Shown here one piece after another: positions 1-6,404 of a DNA stretch of 12,972 nt. The DNA is from Fimiplasma intestinipullorum (GTDB taxonomy: Bacteria > Bacillota_I > Bacilli_A > Erysipelotrichales > Coprobacillaceae). The notes under the pieces are model-generated. The model was not told the DNA's origin and made no database searches. It saw only the letters and a list, made by a program, of their open reading frames with translations. The position numbers and the translations under genes were made by a program. Where the stretch lies: the NCBI GenBank assembly GCA_018715065.1, contig DVMJ01000061.1, positions 1 through 12,972 on the forward strand, given 5' to 3'. Numbering within the stretch: the first letter of the stretch is position 1; the number at the start of each line of letters is the position of its first letter.

Positions 1-131
1 AGTTTTGCCTCCATCTTCTTTCAGATTCCACCTCACGATGGACACCCTTGATATTGGCTAGTGGTTGGCAGTTGCGACATCGCCCCCACAGCGGACTTTC
101 ACCGCCTAGATATATGCCATGCCCGGCATAC
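1..131 (-). mobile_element. Group IIC intron, 5' end of ribozyme domain I (cut by window edge)
   Basis: Read on the minus strand, the segment starts GTATGCCGGGCATGG at 131, close to the GUGYG 5' end of group II introns and to the remembered start of the Oceanobacillus iheyensis IIC intron. ATGCC/GGCAT near the 5' end can pair as a first short helix. Further in come the family blocks GGCGGTGAAAGTCCGC, AAGGGTGTCC, GTGGAATCTGAA and GGAGGCAAAAC, in the order found in domain I of IIC introns. The rest of domain I, domains II-VI and any reverse transcriptase would lie left of base 1. The 5' boundary could be 131 or 132. The intron starts immediately after the T-tract of a terminator hairpin, which is the known insertion preference of class C introns. 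The ribozyme assignment rests on recalled family sequence, not on a search. Confidence 0.85.
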
Positions 132-132
132 C

Positions 133-178
133 AAAAAGCCCTTAGCTATGAGTTACTACCCACAGCTAAGGGCTTTCT
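133..178 (-). terminator. Rho-independent terminator of the purA-guaA operon
   Basis: A perfect 13-bp stem pairs 135-147 with 164-176 (AAAGCCCTTAGCT with its complement) around a 16-base loop. On the minus strand it is followed by TTTTT (133-137). It lies 168 bases downstream of the guaA stop and directly abuts the group II intron. The other strand has only TTTCT after the stem, so minus-strand termination is favoured, though some bidirectional activity is possible. Confidence 0.8.
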
Positions 179-194
179 AATATGGATTTCTTTC

Positions 195-267
195 GCCATA
201 CAACCGGTTTCAATCATTCTGTAACCCATAAACCACTGGATTGCAAGAATAATGGCTCTTGTATGGC
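195..267. repeat. 73-base element with terminal inverted repeats and nested hairpins
   Basis: GCCATACAA (195-203) is the exact reverse complement of TTGTATGGC (259-267). Inside lie CAATC/GATTG (211-215 with 239-243) and CAAGA/TCTTG (244-248 with 257-261), which stack directly next to each other. The outermost six pairs can form together with both inner stems, giving a branched fold. It sits in the untranslated 3' region of guaA. It could be a structured RNA, a relic of a small palindromic element, or chance. No tRNA hallmarks are present. Confidence 0.4.
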
Positions 268-268
268 T

Positions 269-288
269 GTTATCAAATTGTTATCAAA
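269..288. repeat. Two direct copies of GTTATCAAA, 11 bases apart
   Basis: GTTATCAAA occurs at 269-277 and 280-288 with a two-base spacer, so the copies sit about one helical turn apart. They lie roughly 60 bases from the 3' end of guaA, a gene end used by several tyrosine-recombinase elements. They could be protein-binding repeats, but no recombinase gene is visible in the window. Confidence 0.4.
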
Positions 289-303
289 AGACTTCTCCGA
301 ACG

Positions 304-336
304 CCGCAAACCCGCATAAATACTGGGTTTTTACGG
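304..336. terminator. Weak terminator-like hairpin just downstream of guaA
   Basis: AAACCC (308-313) pairs with GGGTTT (325-330) around an 11-base loop, with flanking CCG/CGG that may extend it. The T-run (328-332) lies on the plus strand, pointing into the guaA 3' end. On the minus strand the stem is followed by GCGG and would end guaA transcripts poorly. The role is uncertain. It may protect against transcription entering from the left, or be part of an old insertion site. Confidence 0.35.
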
Positions 337-345
337 TACTTCGTT

Positions 346-1890
346 TTATTCGAACTCAATTGTTCCTGGTGGCTTCGATGTAATATCGTACATTACACGG
401 TTGACACCACGAACTTCGTTGATGATACGACTCATGACTTTATTGAGGACCTCATAAGGAATCTCAGCAGCTTCTGCTGTCATGAAATCGATAGTGTTGA
501 CTGCACGTAAGGCGATTGCATAGTCATAGGTTCTTTCATCGCCCATAACCCCAACAGAACGCATATTGGTCAAGGCTGCAAAGTACTGACCAATCGAACG
601 ATCTAAACCGGCATTAGCGATTTCTTCACGATAGATGGCATCGGCATCCTGCACGATTCTAACCTTTTCAGCAGTGACTTCTCCGATGATACGGATACCT
701 AAACCAGGTCCCGGGAATGGTTGACGATATACCAGGTAATCTGGAATACCTAATTCCAAACCAACTTTACGAACTTCATCTTTGAAAAGGTCGCGTAATG
801 GTTCGATGATTTCTTCGAAATCGACATGATCAGGTAAACCACCCACATTATGATGGGACTTGATAACAGCGGATTCTCCACCCAGTCCACTTTCCACAAC
901 GTCAGGATAGATGGTTCCCTGTACCAGGAATTCTACTTTACCGATCTTCTTGGCTTCTTCTTCGAAGATACGAATGAATTCTTCACCAATGATCTTACGT
1001 TTCTGTTCTGGTTCAGTGACTCCTTTAAGTTTATCGTAGTAACGCTGGGCCGCATTGATACGAATGAAGTTTAATTCATATGGGCCTTCAGGTCCGAATA
1101 CGGCTTCCACTTCATCGCCTTCGTTTTTACGCATCAATCCATGATCGACAAAGACACAGGTCAACTGATTACCGATAGCTTTGGATAAGAGTACAGCAGC
1201 TACAGAAGAATCAACCCCTCCGGAAAGAGCACATAAAACTTTCCCTTTACCGACTTTTGCCCGGATCTCTTTGATAGATTCTTCAACGAAGGAATCCATT
1301 TTCCAGTCACCTTTGCATCCACAGACATTTAAGACGAAGTTAGATAACATCTTTCTGCCTTCCTGTGTATGTAAAACTTCAGGATGGAACTGGATCGCAT
1401 ATAAGTTCTGATCTACTTTTTCACAAGCTGCTGTTGGGCAGTCATCAGTCGTAGCCGTCACACGGAAGCCAGGAGCAACCTGAGAAATATAATCGAAATG
1501 ACTCATCCAGCAAGTGCTTTCTTTCTCAACATTACTGAAGAGAACAGAACTCTGATCCACTGTTAAATGGGATTTTCCGTATTCTCTGACATCGGCACGT
1601 TCTACTTTACCGCCTAAGACATGCTGCATCAGCTGAGCTCCGTAGCAGAGTCCTAAAACAGGGATCCCCTGTTCAAATAATTCTCTTGAGCAAGTCGGAG
1701 CGCCTTCTTCATAACAACTGTTAGGACCACCGGTCAGAATGATCCCTTTTGGCTGCAGTTCTTTGATCTTCTCTAAAGCGACTTTATAAGAATAAATTTC
1801 ACAGTACACCTGGCACTCACGGACACGACGAGCGACCAGCTGATTGTACTGTCCACCAAAATCAATGACAAGAACGAGTTCTCTTTTCAC
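346..1890 (-). CDS. guaA: GMP synthase (glutamine-hydrolysing)
   Basis: Converts XMP, ATP and glutamine to GMP in the cytosol, the last step of GMP synthesis. Counting from the chosen start, the class I glutamine amidotransferase domain spans about residues 5-190, with nucleophile C82 in GLCYGAQ and the H169/E171 pair in QFHPE. The ATP pyrophosphatase loop SGGVDS lies at 223-228. The C-terminal dimerisation domain ends in DITSKPPGTIEFE, where most homologues end IEWE. Length of about 514 residues is normal. The start is taken as GTG at 1890: AGGAGG (1898-1903) touches the in-frame ATG at 1896 with one base between but is 7 bases from this GTG. That Shine-Dalgarno overlaps the purA stop codon, so the two genes are probably translationally coupled. 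Identity is certain; the exact start is less so. Confidence 0.97.
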   Translation of the reverse strand: MKRELVLVIDFGGQYNQLVARRVRECQVYCEIYSYKVALEKIKELQPKGIILTGGPNSCYEEGAPTCSRELFEQGIPVLGLCYGAQLMQHVLGGKVERADVREYGKSHLTVDQSSVLFSNVEKESTCWMSHFDYISQVAPGFRVTATTDDCPTAACEKVDQNLYAIQFHPEVLHTQEGRKMLSNFVLNVCGCKGDWKMDSFVEESIKEIRAKVGKGKVLCALSGGVDSSVAAVLLSKAIGNQLTCVFVDHGLMRKNEGDEVEAVFGPEGPYELNFIRINAAQRYYDKLKGVTEPEQKRKIIGEEFIRIFEEEAKKIGKVEFLVQGTIYPDVVESGLGGESAVIKSHHNVGGLPDHVDFEEIIEPLRDLFKDEVRKVGLELGIPDYLVYRQPFPGPGLGIRIIGEVTAEKVRIVQDADAIYREEIANAGLDRSIGQYFAALTNMRSVGVMGDERTYDYAIALRAVNTIDFMTAEAAEIPYEVLNKVMSRIINEVRGVNRVMYDITSKPPGTIEFE

Positions 1891-1902
1891 TGACATACCT
1901 CC

Positions 1903-3177
1903 TTATTTCATTATTTCATTCACGATCACCGTCTGTTCACGATCTGGACCGACGGAGAATAAATAGATTGGGCAATGCACTAACTCAGAAATACGATTCA
2001 GGTAATTCTTGGCATTGACAGGCAGTTCTTCAAAGGATTTGACATGTGTGATATCTTCCTTCCAGCCTGGCATTTCTTCATAGACAGGTTCACATTTTTC
2101 GATGTCTTTGACGGTAGAAGGCAGACCATGGATCTCTTTACCATCTAAACGATAAGCCGTACAGATCTTGATCGTATCTAAACCAGTCAATACATCTAGT
2201 AACATGATGGCCATTCCGGTAAGTGAACTCATCCGGCGAGACTGATTCACAACAACCGCATCAAACCAGCCGATTCGACGAGGACGTTTGGTGACTGTAC
2301 CATATTCGTGTCCAGCTTCACGAATGTGATGCGCAATCTCATCATCAAATTCAGTTGGGAATGGACCAGAGCCAACACGTGTCGTATAAGCCTTGATGAT
2401 CCCTACAGAATGCGTGATATTGATTGGTCCGATTCCGGTTCCTTCAGAAACACCGGTAGCCCCTGGATGGCTGGATGTAACGAATGGATAAGTTCCATAA
2501 TCAATATCCAACATGGTACCCTGAGCACCTTCGAATAAGACCGTCTTGCCTTCCTGGAAAGCCTCATCAAGAACGATTGCCGTATCGCAAACCATTGGTT
2601 TTAGGAAAGCGGCATATTCCTTATATTCATTAAAGATTGCCTCTGCATCAAATGCTAATTCTGGGTATTCTCTTTTCTTTAACGCCAACACTTCTTTTAA
2701 GCGTTCGTAGAATAATGTTTCATCTACAAATTCACCCATACGAATACCAATACGAGCATATTTATCAACATAACAAGGACCGATTCCTTTTTTGGTTGTA
2801 CCGATATTGTTTTTGCCACGCAACGTCTCCTGGAAGGCATCAATCTCCATATGATATGGTAAGATCACATGCGCACGATCAGAGATCAGGATCTGATCGG
2901 TGCTTACTCCATTCTCATTTAAGTAATGCATCTCTTCGATCAGTGCTTTAGGGTTGATGACCATCCCGTTTGCCAGAATGACCTGATGTCCACTAAAGAC
3001 GCCTGAGGGAATCAGCTTCAAGGCAAATTTTTTGCCGCCAAATTCGATGGAGTGCCCGGCATTATTTCCACCCTGATATCTTACAACGATATCTGCTTTA
3101 CTTGAAAGATAGTCCGTGACCTTGCCTTTTCCTTCGTCGCCCCATTGACTACCCACAACAACTATTCCAGCCATCAT
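1903..3177 (-). CDS. purA: Adenylosuccinate synthetase
   Basis: Joins IMP and aspartate with GTP hydrolysis, the first committed step to AMP; cytosolic. The P-loop-like GSQWGDEGKGK (9-19) carries the catalytic Asp, and GNNAGHS (37-43) the catalytic His. Further signatures are GTTKKGIGPCY (126-136), FEGAQGTMLDIDYGTYPF (215-232), SSHPGATG (235-242) and KRPRRIGWFD (297-306). Length 424 is typical. Two ATGs are adjacent, at 3177 and 3174, behind AAGGAAG; either would do, and the second fits the family numbering slightly better. It is first in the operon, with guaA 12 bases beyond its stop, so one transcript carries the AMP and GMP branches from IMP. No purine riboswitch or clear promoter was recognised upstream. 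Confidence 0.97.
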   Translation of the reverse strand: MMAGIVVVGSQWGDEGKGKVTDYLSSKADIVVRYQGGNNAGHSIEFGGKKFALKLIPSGVFSGHQVILANGMVINPKALIEEMHYLNENGVSTDQILISDRAHVILPYHMEIDAFQETLRGKNNIGTTKKGIGPCYVDKYARIGIRMGEFVDETLFYERLKEVLALKKREYPELAFDAEAIFNEYKEYAAFLKPMVCDTAIVLDEAFQEGKTVLFEGAQGTMLDIDYGTYPFVTSSHPGATGVSEGTGIGPINITHSVGIIKAYTTRVGSGPFPTEFDDEIAHHIREAGHEYGTVTKRPRRIGWFDAVVVNQSRRMSSLTGMAIMLLDVLTGLDTIKICTAYRLDGKEIHGLPSTVKDIEKCEPVYEEMPGWKEDITHVKSFEELPVNAKNYLNRISELVHCPIYLFSVGPDREQTVIVNEIMK

Positions 3178-3418
3178 TCATCTTCCTTTCTTGCTGAAAA
3201 CATTAAAAAATACATCTCTCATTTTATCGCTTCTACTCTTAAATAGCTAGCTTTTTTTCACATTTTTCAGTCTTTATTCGCATTTTAAGACTTATCTTTT
3301 GTGATCGCTTAGACAAGGCCGGCTTTTTCAAACGAATAATTTGCGTCCGCTTCTATTTTTTTGCTCTTTTTCTTAGCTGGAAACATATATAAAAAGAGTA
3401 AAGAGAGGAGCTGGAAAC
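3178..3418. other. Divergent intergenic region between purA and the CAP-domain gene
   Basis: AT-rich spacer holding control signals for both directions. Visible items are an inverted repeat AGTCTT/AAGACT (3269-3274 and 3287-3292), several T-runs, and a possible plus-strand promoter near the right end. On the minus strand no pair of -35/-10 boxes with acceptable spacing stood out for purA. No small gene, tRNA or riboswitch was recognised. Confidence 0.5.
3361..3393 (+). promoter_or_regulatory. Possible promoter of the CAP-domain gene
   Basis: TTGCTC (3361-3366) could be a -35 box and TATATA/TATAAA (3386-3393) a -10 box, with a long 19-base or greater spacer. Transcription would start about 20 bases before the Shine-Dalgarno GAGGAG (3405-3410). 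The spacing is poor, so this is only a candidate. Confidence 0.3.
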
Positions 3419-3420
3419 AT
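3375..3420 (+). repeat. 12-base direct repeat around the CAP-gene start
   Basis: AGCTGGAAACAT occurs at 3375-3386 and again at 3409-3420, 34 bases apart. The second copy runs from the end of the Shine-Dalgarno to the first two bases of the start codon. The first copy lacks the Shine-Dalgarno and continues ATA instead of ATG. It looks like a small local duplication. Confidence 0.6.
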
Positions 3421-4315
3421 GTATTTGCGCTTTTTGATCATCACCGCACTGGTTGGCGTGATCGGACTATGTGGTCTATGGGCCTGGCAAAAACCGGATC
3501 AATCGCTCCAACTGACCATCGAACTGGGATCGGCAATCGTCAGTCCTGGCAGCCACAAAGTCTCCCTGCCTTTTGAAACGACGGCTACCCTCGCCTACAA
3601 AAACAGTCAGCTTGACAGTCGGGATGCCGAGGTCTGGCTAAAAGCAGGCACCTATCTTTTGACGCGCGAAGACGGCAGTGAACTTGAGGTCGTGATTCAA
3701 GATCAAACAGCCCCGACACTCACGCTCAATAGACAAACCGCCTACTGTTATGTCAATGACGATCTCAGTCAGATTGACTGGACCGACTACCTGCAGATCA
3801 GTGATTACAGTTCCACCGCAACCAGTTATACCGTACATGTCGATACGAGCCAGGTTGGAAACGGAGAAGTGGTCTATACGGTCAAGGATCAGGCCGGCAA
3901 TCAAAGCACGATCAGCCTGCCGCTCAAAGTGGTTGCCAGACGTCCCGGCTTTGAGGATGTGGATTGGCTGGCGAGCTATGAAATGTTTGATCTGCAAAAC
4001 GCCTATCGTCAAGCACAGGGCCTCGAAGCGCTGGAATGGGACGACAGTCTGATTGAAATGGCCTATACGCGCTGTGCGGAGATTGGTCAACGCTACAGCC
4101 ATATCCGCCCTAACGGTACTTCCTATGCCTCCCTGTTCACCCACTCCTACGACCATCATGCCGAAAACATCAGTGCCTGCAACAAGGATGCCAAAAGTCT
4201 TTTTGAAGACTGGTCCGACCGGCTGACTTTTTCAGAAAATATGCTGGATGAAAATATGCTGCAGGGCGTCATCCTGCATGTGGCTGACAGCTGGGTGGGC
4301 ATCTATACAGGCTAA
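3419..4315 (+). CDS. Membrane-anchored or secreted CAP/SCP-domain protein with Ig-like segment
   Basis: A hydrophobic stretch at about residues 4-22, after MYLR, gives a signal peptide or N-terminal anchor. C18 is not in a good lipobox, as Leu precedes it. Residues about 30-173 look like one or two beta-sandwich cell-surface domains; DQTAPTLTL (95-103) and YTVKDQAGNQST (153-164) match the usual ends of bacterial Ig-like/HYR repeats. Residues about 187-298 form a CAP domain, with LQNAYRQAQG, YSHIRPNG (H228) and HAENI (E249). The second conserved His of the family, in S-x-x-H-x-x-N-[IM]-L, is Phe271 here (LTFSENML), so the usual metal-site tetrad is incomplete. Such proteins act outside the cell, but their bacterial function is mostly unknown. 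The start follows GAGGAG by 8 bases. The gene looks richer in G and C than asr, and ends in a 4-base overlap with the convergent LysR gene. Confidence 0.8.
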   Translation: MYLRFLIITALVGVIGLCGLWAWQKPDQSLQLTIELGSAIVSPGSHKVSLPFETTATLAYKNSQLDSRDAEVWLKAGTYLLTREDGSELEVVIQDQTAPTLTLNRQTAYCYVNDDLSQIDWTDYLQISDYSSTATSYTVHVDTSQVGNGEVVYTVKDQAGNQSTISLPLKVVARRPGFEDVDWLASYEMFDLQNAYRQAQGLEALEWDDSLIEMAYTRCAEIGQRYSHIRPNGTSYASLFTHSYDHHAENISACNKDAKSLFEDWSDRLTFSENMLDENMLQGVILHVADSWVGIYTG

Positions 4316-5247
4316 ATATCCAAAACATGCTTGATCAGCTCATTGGCCGGACAGACTTTCTCTGACTGAGCATAATTTCTGATCTCCTGGCGCAGATTCT
4401 TCAACGGATCCGACCAGGATTTATTCTTATGATAACAAAGTGAAAACATACGCCGCCACATACAGTCCTCCATATCAATAATATGGATCTGGCCATTATC
4501 CAGCTCTTTTTCAATCAGGCGAACAGAAATGATCGCTAATCCGAGATTCGCAATCACTGCCTGCTTAATGGCATCCCAGCTATGGCATTCCCAGCTGATC
4601 CGATAAGGAATACGCTGCGTCTCCATAAATAAAGAAAACATGCTGCGCGTTCCGCTGCCCAGTTCACGCATGATAAATGACTGGTTGGCGAGATCTTCTT
4701 TGTGCACAACCGGCATCTTGGCAAAAGGATGGGCATTCCCGCAGATCAGGACCAGACAATCGGAGATGATCGGCTCGCTGACAATATTGGGACTGGTAAT
4801 GATGCCTTCCACGATTCCCAGATCTAATTCATTATTGAGCAGCTTCGCTTCGATGCTGCTCGTATTATCTACATAGCCGGTCAGATTGACCTTCTCCAGC
4901 TTTTTTCCGACCTCTTTGATCAGGTGCGGGAAAAAACTGCTGCCGACGGTCATGGTTGCCCCCAAACGCAAATGCACGATCTCGTCATGGCGCAGGAAAG
5001 TGGCATCCAGACGGTCCATCTCATCCAGCACACGACGCGCATACTGATAGAAATCTTTCCCCTCTTCAGTGATCTTCAGGGACTTGGAAAAGCGTTCAAA
5101 GAGCTTAATATGGTAATATTCTTCAATATCGGATATCTTTTGTGATATGGTTGGCTGTGAAATGAATAATGAGCTGGCCGCCCTGGACATCGACTCTGTC
5201 CGGCAAACTTCCATAAAAATACGCAGATGTTTGATAGTGATCATCAA
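4312..5247 (-). CDS. LysR-family transcriptional regulator, probable asr regulator
   Basis: The N-terminal winged helix-turn-helix is at residues 1-62, with the recognition part SRAASSLFISQPTISQKISD (21-40) and the family LFERFSKSLKITEEG (49-63). The rest (about 90-295) is a periplasmic-binding-protein-like effector domain, with ELDLGIVEG and GLAIISVRLIEKEL segments. Length 311 is normal. GGAGG lies 6 bases before ATG 5247; a second ATG follows at once. The gene is transcribed away from asrABC over a shared 119-base region, the usual arrangement for a LysR protein controlling its neighbour. An effector such as sulfite, another sulfur compound or O-acetylserine is a guess from context, as LysR relatives CysB and CysL act in sulfur metabolism. 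Its 3' end overlaps the CAP gene by 4 bases without room for a terminator. Confidence 0.9.
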   Translation of the reverse strand: MMITIKHLRIFMEVCRTESMSRAASSLFISQPTISQKISDIEEYYHIKLFERFSKSLKITEEGKDFYQYARRVLDEMDRLDATFLRHDEIVHLRLGATMTVGSSFFPHLIKEVGKKLEKVNLTGYVDNTSSIEAKLLNNELDLGIVEGIITSPNIVSEPIISDCLVLICGNAHPFAKMPVVHKEDLANQSFIMRELGSGTRSMFSLFMETQRIPYRISWECHSWDAIKQAVIANLGLAIISVRLIEKELDNGQIHIIDMEDCMWRRMFSLCYHKNKSWSDPLKNLRQEIRNYAQSEKVCPANELIKHVLDI

Positions 5248-5281
5248 TTTCCTCCTTCGTGTGTTATTGAAAAAATTAATA

Positions 5282-5336
5282 GGTAATATTATTTTTTTAT
5301 GGTTTCATAATACCACAATTAATGATATAATGGTAT
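5282..5336. promoter_or_regulatory. Probable operator half-sites for the divergent LysR regulator
   Basis: Three half-sites alternate in direction: GGTAAT (5282-5287), AATACC (5309-5314) and GGTAT (5332-5336). ATACCA (5310-5315) and TGGTAT (5331-5336) form a perfect 6-bp inverted repeat with a 15-base spacer that encloses the asr core promoter. GGTAATAT and ATAATACC (5307-5314) pair with one mismatch. LysR proteins commonly bind two such sites between divergent genes; the assignment here is inferred. Confidence 0.45.
5304..5331 (+). promoter_or_regulatory. Promoter of asrABC
   Basis: A perfect -10 box TATAAT is at 5326-5331. The best -35 is TTCATA at 5304-5309 (16-base spacer), a weak match to TTGACA, as expected for an activated or tightly controlled promoter. 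The start of transcription would be near 5338, giving a leader of about 30 bases that contains ATCGAAA twice (5335-5341 and 5345-5351), exactly 10 bases apart. Confidence 0.6.
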
Positions 5337-5366
5337 CGAAATATATCGAAAGGTGGAGGTGTTACG

Positions 5367-6404
5367 ATGGGATACAAAGTTAATTTCGCCAAAGTTAACG
5401 AAATCTTTGATGCATTATCGAAAGAATACGATATTTATGCACCAAAATTATTCCCAAATGAAGGCAGATACTCTGAGACGGATATCGTCCGTTACGATCG
5501 TGTCACAAAAGTAGAAGACATCGTATTCGATAAGAAATCAGACTACCCTGCAAAAGAAGTGTTAAGTCCTATTACAGAAACCATTTTCTATTTTACTGAG
5601 GACGAATGGCGTGAAAGCAAAGCCACTTCTAAAAAAATCATGATCTTTATGCGTCCATGTGATGTTAATGCCATGGAACATCAGAACAAGATCTACTTAC
5701 AGAACGGTTTTGAAGACTTCTTCTACAAAAGAATGTATGAAAAAGTAAAAGTCGTTTTAATGGAATGTAAAGAAGGCTGGGACACTTGCTTCTGTGTAAG
5801 CATGAATTCCAATAAGACCGACAACTACTCTTTAGCTGTTCGTAAAGAAGACAATGACTTACTTGTGGAAGTCAAAGACGATGCTTTCAAACCTTACTTT
5901 GAAGGTGTTGAAGCAAATGATTTCACTCCAGAATTCATCGAGAAAAATGAAGTGGAATTAGAAGTTCCAGAAATCAAAAACAAAACGATCCTGAACAAAT
6001 TAAAACAGCATCCAATGTGGCAGGAATATAACAGCCGCTGCATTTCCTGTGGTGCTTGTACAATTGCTTGCTCCACTTGTACATGCTTCACAACCACAGA
6101 CATCACTTACAATGAAAATGCCAATGTTGGTGAAAGAAGAAGAACTTCTGCTTCATGTCAGGTTGAAGGCTTCTCACTGATGGCCGGCGGGCATGAATTC
6201 AGAACGACGACAGCAGATCGTATGAGATACAAAGTATTACATAAATTCCATGACTACAAAGTTCGTTTCAAAGATTCTCATATGTGTGTGGGATGCGGAC
6301 GTTGTACATCAAGATGCCCAGAATTTATTTCTATTACCGCAACTGTTAAGAAAATGGCTAAAGCAATCGAAGAAATTGAAAACGAGGTAAACGCTAATGA
6401 ATAA
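5367..6404 (+). CDS. asrA: Anaerobic sulfite reductase subunit A (iron-sulfur)
   Basis: Electron-carrying subunit of the NADH-linked siroheme sulfite reductase that turns sulfite into sulfide. The N-terminal 200 residues belong to the AsrA/hydrogenase beta-like region, including IMIFMRPCDVNAM (91-103) and ECKEGWDTCFCV (133-144). Two ferredoxin-like clusters follow: C225-x2-C228-x2-C231-x3-C235 with extra C238 and C240, and C307-x2-C310-x2-C313-x3-C317-P. Length 345 agrees with the family. The start follows GGAGG (5355-5359) by 7 bases. It is first of three coupled genes, and its stop overlaps the asrB start by 8 bases. Leucine is mostly TTA here, unlike the flanking CAP gene. Confidence 0.95.
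   Translation: MGYKVNFAKVNEIFDALSKEYDIYAPKLFPNEGRYSETDIVRYDRVTKVEDIVFDKKSDYPAKEVLSPITETIFYFTEDEWRESKATSKKIMIFMRPCDVNAMEHQNKIYLQNGFEDFFYKRMYEKVKVVLMECKEGWDTCFCVSMNSNKTDNYSLAVRKEDNDLLVEVKDDAFKPYFEGVEANDFTPEFIEKNEVELEVPEIKNKTILNKLKQHPMWQEYNSRCISCGACTIACSTCTCFTTTDITYNENANVGERRRTSASCQVEGFSLMAGGHEFRTTTADRMRYKVLHKFHDYKVRFKDSHMCVGCGRCTSRCPEFISITATVKKMAKAIEEIENEVNANE

Noticed and set aside
195..267. tRNA-like cloverleaf on the minus strand (73 bases, paired ends)
   Set aside because: There is no TTCGA-type T loop, no D-arm GG, no plausible anticodon arm of 5 bp with a 7-base loop, so it was kept only as a structured repeat.
241..345. Remnant of an integrase gene downstream of guaA
   Set aside because: The frames are short and interrupted and carry no catalytic R-H-R-Y motifs; only DNA repeats support a recombination history.
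3178..3360. Purine riboswitch or PurR box upstream of purA
   Set aside because: No conserved purine-aptamer core and no CCGAAC-type PurBox pair could be read on the minus strand.
3638..4159. 173-residue open frame on the minus strand within the CAP gene
   Set aside because: It is a shadow of the clear plus-strand CAP gene, with no Shine-Dalgarno and no recognisable domain.
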